64,000 bases of DNA, taken from NCBI RefSeq assembly GCF_013155125.1, contig NZ_CP053564.1, forward strand, positions 5,897,501 through 5,961,500, in the 5' to 3' direction. The notes under the pieces were generated by a model. It had not been told where the DNA came from. It was given only the letters and a program-made list of their open reading frames with translations, and did not search any database. The stretch comes from Pseudonocardia broussonetiae. GTDB taxonomy: Bacteria > Actinomycetota > Actinomycetes > Mycobacteriales > Pseudonocardiaceae. Positions within the stretch are counted from its first letter, which is position 1; every line of letters starts with the position of its first letter. A program made the position numbers and the translations under genes. Of the stretch, positions 59,207 through 64,000 are shown in pieces.

Positions 59207-60619
59207 TCAGTACCCCGGCTCGCAGGGCACCAGCCCGCGCCCGACGGCGGCGACGAGCGCGGCGTGGTCGGCCTCGGTCTGGTCGGCGTAGCGGCGGGCG
59301 AACGTGCTGAGCGCGCGGTCGAGGTTGTCGCCGCGCCCGACGTAGCCCGCGATCATCGACGCCCCGCTGGTGCGCGCGTGGCCCTTGGCGAGCAGGTGCC
59401 CGACCACCCCGGCGTAGTCGACGAGCGCGGCCGGCCGGATGCCCTCGAGGTCGATCGAGCCCTTCATGTCGCGGAACTGGCGCACGTAGAACTGGAGGTC
59501 GCCGACGGTCGCCCAGCCCAGCAGCGGGTCGCTGACGGTCTGCAGCGCCTGCTGGTACTCCACGACGCGCTGGCCCTGGTGGGCGTGCAGCGCCGAGTCG
59601 CCGTGCACGTGGCGGGCCAGCACCGAGCGCCGCGCCTGCTTGAGCTGCAGGAACACGACGTCGTCGGGCGCGGAGCCCTCCAGCAGCGCCACGTAGGCGC
59701 GCAGCCCGACGCTGCCGACGCCGACGACCTTGTGCCCGACGTCGAGCAGCGTGTAGCCGCCGAGCACGCGCCGCCAGTGCGGGGCGAGGGTCTGCAGGTA
59801 GTCGTCCAGCGCCGCGGCGACGAGGTCGGCCTCGCTCCCGGGCAGCCGCGTGATCAGCGGTGGCTCCTCGACCAGGCGCCGCGTCCCGTTGAACTCCTCG
59901 GTGAACCGGGGCAGCGCGCGGTCCCCGGTGCGCCGCCGGGCCCGCCGTGCGGCCCGGACCACCTCGGACCGCAGCGCGCGCGGGCTCTCCTCGGCGAGCC
60001 GGACGACGTCGAGGCGCTCGTAGGAGCGCGAGAGCAGCGGCTTCTCCGACAGGTACCGCACCTCGTCGCGGTAGGCGGACACGCAGGTGCGGACGGCCTC
60101 GGCGCACTGCTCCTCGGACGCCTTGCCGTGCCGCCCGGCCACCCACGTGCTCGCGACGAGCCGGCGCAGGTCCCACTCCCAGGCGCCGGGGTGGGCCTCG
60201 TCGAAGTCGTTGAGGTCGATGACGAGGTCGCGCTCGGGCGAGGCGTAGAAGCCGAAGTTGCCCAGGTGGGCGTCGCCGCAGACGACGGGGGTGATCCCGG
60301 TGCGCGGCAGCGAGGCCACGTCGGTGGCCATGACGACGGCGGTGCCGCGCAGGAAGCCGTACGGGGAGGCGGTCATCCGGCCGACGCGGATCGGCACGAG
60401 CGACTCGACGCGCCCGACGTGGGACTCCGCGATCTGCGCGACGGGGTCGGGGCGGCCGGGCAGGGCCGTCCAGTCGGCGAGCGAGGAGCGCGGCACCCGC
60501 TTGCGCAGCGCCCGGCCCATCGCCTGGCGCTCGGACCGCTCGACGGGACGGGCCCGCAGCGAGGCGTACGCGGTGCCGTCGGCGTCGGCGAGGACGGTGT
60601 GGCCGGGGGCGCTCGTCAC
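59207..60619 (-). CDS. DUF2252 protein (kinase-like fold)
   Basis: A 470-residue cytoplasmic protein with DUF2252 landmarks: RMTASPYGFLRGTAVVMATD, VVCGDAHLGNFGFYASPERDLVIDLNDFDEAHPG (resembling the catalytic and metal loops of APH-like kinases), GVGSVGLRAYVALLEG and QFYVRQFRDMKGS. The biochemical activity is not established. TAGCCT at 60631-60626 lies six bases before the GTG, so it is probably leaderless. It leads a two-gene unit with the cobalamin-binding-protein homologue. Confidence 0.88.
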   Translation of the reverse strand: MTSAPGHTVLADADGTAYASLRARPVERSERQAMGRALRKRVPRSSLADWTALPGRPDPVAQIAESHVGRVESLVPIRVGRMTASPYGFLRGTAVVMATDVASLPRTGITPVVCGDAHLGNFGFYASPERDLVIDLNDFDEAHPGAWEWDLRRLVASTWVAGRHGKASEEQCAEAVRTCVSAYRDEVRYLSEKPLLSRSYERLDVVRLAEESPRALRSEVVRAARRARRRTGDRALPRFTEEFNGTRRLVEEPPLITRLPGSEADLVAAALDDYLQTLAPHWRRVLGGYTLLDVGHKVVGVGSVGLRAYVALLEGSAPDDVVFLQLKQARRSVLARHVHGDSALHAHQGQRVVEYQQALQTVSDPLLGWATVGDLQFYVRQFRDMKGSIDLEGIRPAALVDYAGVVGHLLAKGHARTSGASMIAGYVGRGDNLDRALSTFARRYADQTEADHAALVAAVGRGLVPCEPGY

Positions 60620-60657
60620 CCGCGCAGGCTACGCGGGGAGCAGGCCTCGGGACGGGC

Positions 60658-60810
60658 TCAGATCCCGAGGACGAGGAGTCCGATGAGGAACAGGGCGACG
60701 GTCAGGGTGAACAGCACGCCGACGACGCGGTCGACGACGGGGACGGCCATGAGGTGCGGGCCGGGGGCGACGACGCGGCCGGAGGCCGGCGACGAGGTGA
60801 TCACGGTCAT
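60658..60810 (-). CDS. Small single-helix membrane protein
   Basis: ATG at 60810 to TGA at 60658 encodes 50 residues: a polar start (MTVITSSPASGRVVAPGPH) and one C-terminal hydrophobic helix (VVGVLFTLTVALFLIGLLVL). Codon third positions are G or C almost throughout, and there is no competing frame in this gap. The function is unknown. No clear ribosome site or family match is seen, so the call is moderate. Confidence 0.5.
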   Translation of the reverse strand: MTVITSSPASGRVVAPGPHLMAVPVVDRVVGVLFTLTVALFLIGLLVLGI

Positions 60811-60861
60811 GCCCGGGGTATCGCCGGACGGGCCGGATCGGTTAGCCCGCGTTCCCGCACG

Positions 60862-61131
60862 TCATCCCTTCCGGGCGGGTTCTCCGTGGGATGTAACGCC
60901 GGTGAGGTGCGGATAGTTGGCGGGGCGCAGGCGCATGGCGTGCAGCACGACCGGCGGGTCCCCCGGCGCCACGACGACCTCGACCAGATCGCGCCGGTCG
61001 GTGACCCCGATGTGCAGCACCACCTCGCCGTGCGCGGAGGGCTGGCGCACCGAGCGCAGCGGGGCGTCGAGCACGCGGCGGACCTCGTCGGCGGTGAGCC
61101 CGTGCTTGCGGGCGCTGCGCGTCAGTCGCAC
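60862..61131 (-). CDS. BrnT-like/RelE-fold small protein, possible orphan toxin
   Basis: An 89-residue protein (RLTRSARKHGLTADEVRRVLD, GEVVLHIGVTDRRDLVEVVVAPGDPPVVLHAMRLRPAN). The S-A-R-K-H-G start, the four-strand sheet and the VLHAMRLRP ending resemble actinobacterial BrnT/DUF4258-like putative toxins. The GTG at 61131 is chosen because TACGAT lies six bases upstream (leaderless); a GTG at 61152 would overlap that box. No ribbon-helix-helix antitoxin gene is visible beside it; downstream lies only the 50-residue membrane peptide. Confidence 0.6.
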   Translation of the reverse strand: MRLTRSARKHGLTADEVRRVLDAPLRSVRQPSAHGEVVLHIGVTDRRDLVEVVVAPGDPPVVLHAMRLRPANYPHLTGVTSHGEPARKG

Positions 61132-61257
61132 GCCGCCATCGTAGGAGATCACCCCGTCGTGACCCCGTCCTCACGCCCCGTGAGAAATTGGCACGATTGC
61201 GCCGAACAGGTCACAGCGACTACCACGAACGGGCGCAGGAACCGTACCGTTCGCGAC

Positions 61258-62028
61258 ATGGCGTGGTGGAACCGCAAGGACGACCGTCGCTCCGGAACGC
61301 CGCGTCACGGCACGCGCGCGGAGCGGATCGAGGCACTCGCAGGGCGCAACGCGGAGGCCGCGGCCCGGCTCGCCGACGGGGAGCCCGACGAGGCGGTGCG
61401 CCTCCTGACGTCCACCGTCGTCGCCTGCCGCGCCCTGCTCGGCGACGACCACCCCGACACGCTCGTCGCGGAGGGCAACCTCGCCGTCGCCACCGCGGTC
61501 GCCGACCGGAACCGCGAGGCGGTCGACCTCCTGCTCTCCGCGGTCGACGAGCGGGCGCGCGTCCTGGGTCCCGACGACCCCCGCACCGTCGACGCCCGCG
61601 ACGCCCTGGCCACCGCCTACCGCCTCGGCGGCCGGCACGCCGAGGCCGTCGAGCTGGCCTCCCGGGTGGCCGACGCCCGCCGCCGCGATCTCGGCCCCGC
61701 CGACCTCTCGACGATCGCCGCCCGCACCGGCCTCGCCCTGGCCCAGGCCGCCGCCGGGCAGACCGCCGCCGCCGTCACCGTCCTGGAGTCGGCGCTGCGC
61801 GACACCGAGTTCGCCCACGGCGCCCGGCACCTGCACACGATCACCGTCCGCGCGGCCCTGGCCGGCTGCCTCGCCGCGCTCGGGCGCGGGCCGGAGGCCG
61901 TCGCGGCGCTGGAGCGGGCGCTGGCCGACTGCACCGACCTGCTCGGTCCCGACCACCCCGACACCCGCGCGCTGCGCGCCGACCTCGCCGACGTCGGCTC
62001 GCCGCAGGGCCTGCGCCTGACGGCCTGA
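61258..62028 (+). CDS. Tetratricopeptide repeat protein (kinesin-light-chain-type TPR)
   Basis: A 256-residue soluble protein with a basic N-terminus (MAWWNRKDDRRSG) and five TPR_10/12-type repeats of about 42 residues, each with a G-x-x-(H/D)-x-x-T core: LLGDDHPDTLVAEGNLA, VLGPDDPRTVDARDALA, DLGPADLSTIAARTGLA, AHGARHLHTITVRAALA and LLGPDHPDTRALRADLA. It is probably a protein-interaction scaffold; no partner is evident. TACCGT at 61245-61250 is seven bases before the ATG (leaderless). It is divergent from the BrnT-like gene. Confidence 0.83.
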   Translation: MAWWNRKDDRRSGTPRHGTRAERIEALAGRNAEAAARLADGEPDEAVRLLTSTVVACRALLGDDHPDTLVAEGNLAVATAVADRNREAVDLLLSAVDERARVLGPDDPRTVDARDALATAYRLGGRHAEAVELASRVADARRRDLGPADLSTIAARTGLALAQAAAGQTAAAVTVLESALRDTEFAHGARHLHTITVRAALAGCLAALGRGPEAVAALERALADCTDLLGPDHPDTRALRADLADVGSPQGLRLTA

Positions 62029-62043
62029 TGCCCGAGCCCGGGC

Positions 62044-62793
62044 TCAGGGCTCGCGCAGCGCCGCCAGCACCTCCGCCTCGACCGCCGCGAAGGCGGGCGA
62101 GAGCACGGACTCCGTCGTGCGCGGGCGCGGCAGGTCGACGGTGACCTCGCGCCGCACCCGGGTCGGCCGCGGCGCGAGCACGACGACGCGGTCGGAGAGC
62201 CGCACGGCCTCGCGGATGTCGTGGGTGACGAGCAGGACGGTCCAGCCGAAGCCGGCGCGCACGTCGTCGAGCCAGGCCTGCAGGTCGGCGCGGGTGAGCG
62301 AGTCGAGCGCGCCGAAGGGCTCGTCGAGCAGCAGCACCGCCCGGTCCTGCACGACGGTCCGCAGCAGCGCGGCGCGCTGGCGCATGCCGCCCGACAGCTC
62401 CGCGGGCCGGGCCCGCTCGAATCCCGCCAGGCCGAAGGGGCCGAACAGCTCCCCCGCCCGCCGCCGGGCCTCGCGCCGCGGGACGCCGGCGACCTCCAGC
62501 CCGAGCGCGGTGTTGTCGAGCACCGTGCGCCACGGGAACAGCAGGTCCTGCTGGGGCATGTAGGCGAAGGGGTCGACGCGGCCGGTCGCGTCCTCCCCGT
62601 CGACGACGACCCGCCCGGCGTCGGGCCGGCGCAGCCCCGCGATCACGTCGAACAGCGTCGACTTGCCGCAGCCGCTGGGCCCGACCAGCGACACGAACTC
62701 CCCCGGCGCCACGTCGAACGCGACGCCATCGAGGACGGGCAGGTCGCCGAACGCGAGGTGGACGTGGTCGACGAGCAGCTTCGACTCAGACAT
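62044..62793 (-). CDS. ABC transporter ATP-binding protein (nitrate/sulfonate/thiamine-precursor type)
   Basis: A 249-residue ATPase with Walker A GPSGCGKST (about 38-46), Q-loop MPQQDLLFPWRTV, signature LSGGMRQRAALLRT, Walker B VLLLDEPFGALD and switch His in VTHD. The Q-loop and D-loop wording fits the SsuB/TauB/ThiZ group that energises uptake of organic nitrogen or sulfur compounds. It overlaps the permease gene by eight bases and is the last gene of the unit. Confidence 0.9.
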   Translation of the reverse strand: MSESKLLVDHVHLAFGDLPVLDGVAFDVAPGEFVSLVGPSGCGKSTLFDVIAGLRRPDAGRVVVDGEDATGRVDPFAYMPQQDLLFPWRTVLDNTALGLEVAGVPRREARRRAGELFGPFGLAGFERARPAELSGGMRQRAALLRTVVQDRAVLLLDEPFGALDSLTRADLQAWLDDVRAGFGWTVLLVTHDIREAVRLSDRVVVLAPRPTRVRREVTVDLPRPRTTESVLSPAFAAVEAEVLAALREP

Positions 62794-63604
62794 CCCGGCT
62801 CCCCCCGTCGCGGCTCCACGGGGCCACCAGCCGCTGCACGAGGAACGTCAGCGCGAACAGCGCCACCGACAGCAGCGCCGTGACGACGACGGCGGCGAGG
62901 ACCAGGTCGGTGCGGAAGGAGTTCTTCTGCACGCTCATGAAGATGCCGAGCCCGGCCGTCGCGCCGACGTACTCGGCGAAGATCGCGCCGGTCACGGCGT
63001 AGGTGATGCCGATGCGCAGGGCCGTGAAGAACGAGGGCATCGCCCCGGGCAGCCGCACGTGCCGGAACTGCGCCCAGCGCGAGGCGCCCATGCTCCGCAG
63101 CAGGCTGGTGGCCTGGCGCGGCGTGGACGCGAAGCCCTCGATCAGCCCCACCGCCATCGGGAAGAACGTCACCAGCGCGATGACGACGACCTTGGGCGCC
63201 AGCCCGAACCCCAGCCAGATGATCAGCAGCGGCGCGATCGCGATGATCGGCAGCGTCTGGGACGCCACCAGCAGCGGGGTGAGCGCGCGGCGCAGCCACG
63301 GGGAGAAGTCGACGGCGACGGCGAGCGTCCAGGCCAGCGCGAGCGACACCGTGAACCCGACGGCCGTGGCCTGCAGCGTCGGCACGGTGTTCTCCCAGAT
63401 CGGCCCGCGGTAGGCCCACCCCTGCTCCACGACCCGCAGCGGCGAGGGCAGGACCTGCGGCCGCACGCCCGAGGCGTCGACGCCGACCTGCCAGGCCACG
63501 AGCCCGAGCGCGACGAGCAGCAGCGCGGGCCACACCAGCCCGACCCCCCCGCGGGTCGGGGTGCTGCTGCGCGCGAGTCGGGTCGTCGCGATCCGGGTCG
63601 TCAC
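62786..63604 (-). CDS. ABC transporter permease (ThiX/SsuC type)
   Basis: A 272-residue protein with about six helices and the EAA loop (LLRSMGASRWAQFRHVRLPGAMPSFFTALR, residues about 165-195). I start it at the GTG at 63604, which overlaps the binding-protein stop (GTGA); an open extension to 63631 would overlap the neighbour further. The first 20 residues (TTRIATTRLARSSTPTRGG) are hydrophilic and contain two units of the 22-bp repeat found at 20118-20618. Confidence 0.88.
   Translation of the reverse strand: MTTRIATTRLARSSTPTRGGVGLVWPALLLVALGLVAWQVGVDASGVRPQVLPSPLRVVEQGWAYRGPIWENTVPTLQATAVGFTVSLALAWTLAVAVDFSPWLRRALTPLLVASQTLPIIAIAPLLIIWLGFGLAPKVVVIALVTFFPMAVGLIEGFASTPRQATSLLRSMGASRWAQFRHVRLPGAMPSFFTALRIGITYAVTGAIFAEYVGATAGLGIFMSVQKNSFRTDLVLAAVVVTALLSVALFALTFLVQRLVAPWSRDGGSRDV
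63552..63580. repeat. Two 22-bp repeat units inside the permease coding region
   Basis: CGGGTCG (63552-63558) and CGAGTCG (63574-63580) lie exactly 22 bp apart, and the DNA between them (GGTGCTGCTGCGCG) nearly matches units 3-4 of the array at 20168-20196 (GGTGTAGCTGCGCG). On the gene strand they encode part of the hydrophilic N-terminal tail. Confidence 0.6.
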
Positions 63605-64000
63605 GGCGCCAGGTACTCGTTGGTGAACCACGTCGCGAAGTCCGGGCGCTCGGTCACCGGGCTCCCGTCGGGCCCCGTCAGCGACCCGGAGTCGACGACG
63701 AACCCGGAGTAGCCGCTCCAGCGCTCCAGCGTCTGCGGGCCCACCGCGCCCGACTCGTCGCGCAGGTACTCCGCGGCCAGCAGGTCCTGGCTGCGCGTCA
63801 CGAGCTCGGGCTCGGCGAAGACGCCGGGGTTGGCGTCCATGAGCAGCTGCGCGGCGCGCGCGGGGTCGTCGGCACCCAGCTGGTAGCCGCGCTGCGCGGC
63901 CTGCACGAACGCGCGGGCCTCCTCGGGATGGCCGGCGAGCCAGGGCGAGTTGCCGATCAGCAGCACGCTGTAGGCGTCGGGGAAGCCGTAGTCGGTGTAG
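63601..64000 (-). CDS. ABC transporter substrate-binding protein, C-terminal part (NMT1/THI5-like), cut by the window edge
   Basis: The frame runs off the right edge; 132 codons plus the stop are visible. YTDYGFPDAYSVLLIGN, RAFVQAAQRGYQLGADDPARAAQLL and a late Trp-Phe helix (FATWFTNEYLAP) match the C-terminal lobe of NMT1/ThiY-like binding proteins, which capture thiamine pyrimidine precursors or similar compounds. The gene order binding protein - permease - ATPase is that of ThiYXZ. Its signal peptide and any TPP riboswitch would lie beyond the window. Confidence 0.8.
   Translation of the reverse strand, partial: YTDYGFPDAYSVLLIGNSPWLAGHPEEARAFVQAAQRGYQLGADDPARAAQLLMDANPGVFAEPELVTRSQDLLAAEYLRDESGAVGPQTLERWSGYSGFVVDSGSLTGPDGSPVTERPDFATWFTNEYLAP

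Noticed and set aside
1..64000. tRNA, rRNA, insertion sequence or prophage genes
   Set aside because: I looked for cloverleaf-like cores, transposase motifs and phage structural proteins and found none. Nearly all gaps over 100 bases hold promoters or hairpins instead.

Overview
The window is chromosomal DNA from a very high G+C actinobacterium. GTG starts, GTGA/ATGA stop-start overlaps and TAnnnT boxes placed 6-8 bases before start codons (leaderless-type genes) are everywhere. The block from about 20.7 to 35.8 kb follows the gene order I recall for Mycobacterium tuberculosis Rv2689c-Rv2703: RNA methyltransferase, APC permease, ceoB, ceoC, DUF3159, OB-fold, hydrolase, DUF3710, dut, DUF3093, DUF4193, cei, suhB, sigA. 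Together with the DUF222/HNH fragment and the repeat-rich intergenic DNA this suggests a Pseudonocardiaceae member, probably Pseudonocardia-like; the genus is an inference.

Layout. 0-8.3 kb: tail of an HNH nuclease, ilvD with an MFS permease, a repeat-built lipoprotein, a DEAD-box RNA helicase, a tyrosine phosphatase and a HAD hydrolase. 8.3-13.8 kb: a compact aromatic-acid pathway (IclR regulator, AAHS importer, FAD hydroxylase, gamma-resorcylate-type decarboxylase, intradiol dioxygenase) built around one divergent promoter carrying nested inverted repeats. 13.9-20 kb: tex, then an amine permease with a copper amine oxidase. 20.05-20.65 kb: a non-coding tract with two mirror-image arrays of five 22-bp units. 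20.7-35.8 kb: the conserved actinobacterial block ending in the primary sigma factor. 35.9-42.5 kb: an NAD(P)-binding protein, a Ser/Thr kinase, an ABC-F ATPase behind an 8-codon leader peptide, an orphan iron box, and a diguanylate cyclase with two DUF202 proteins. 42.6-48.7 kb: two DUF485/solute-sodium symporter pairs and a LytS/LytTR two-component system, with LytTR-type boxes before one pair. 48.8-58.3 kb: a small conserved protein, a hydrolase and kdpEDCBAF with an extra 27-residue membrane peptide, preceded by a 380-bp tract of four 62-bp palindromic elements. 58.3-64 kb: a cobalamin-binding-protein homologue, DUF2252, two small proteins, a TPR protein and an ABC importer (thiamine-precursor type) running off the edge.

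Two themes stand out. Potassium: a KimA-like permease divergent from ceoBC, and the complete Kdp system, lie within 36 kb. Repeats: one family with core TGyGTGCGAGyCG occurs at three places (between convergent genes at 13.8 and 20.1 kb, and inside a permease gene at 63.55 kb); a second family of long palindromes occurs at 36.7 and 42.6 kb; a third sits upstream of kdp. I found no rRNA, tRNA, CRISPR array, insertion sequence or prophage gene.
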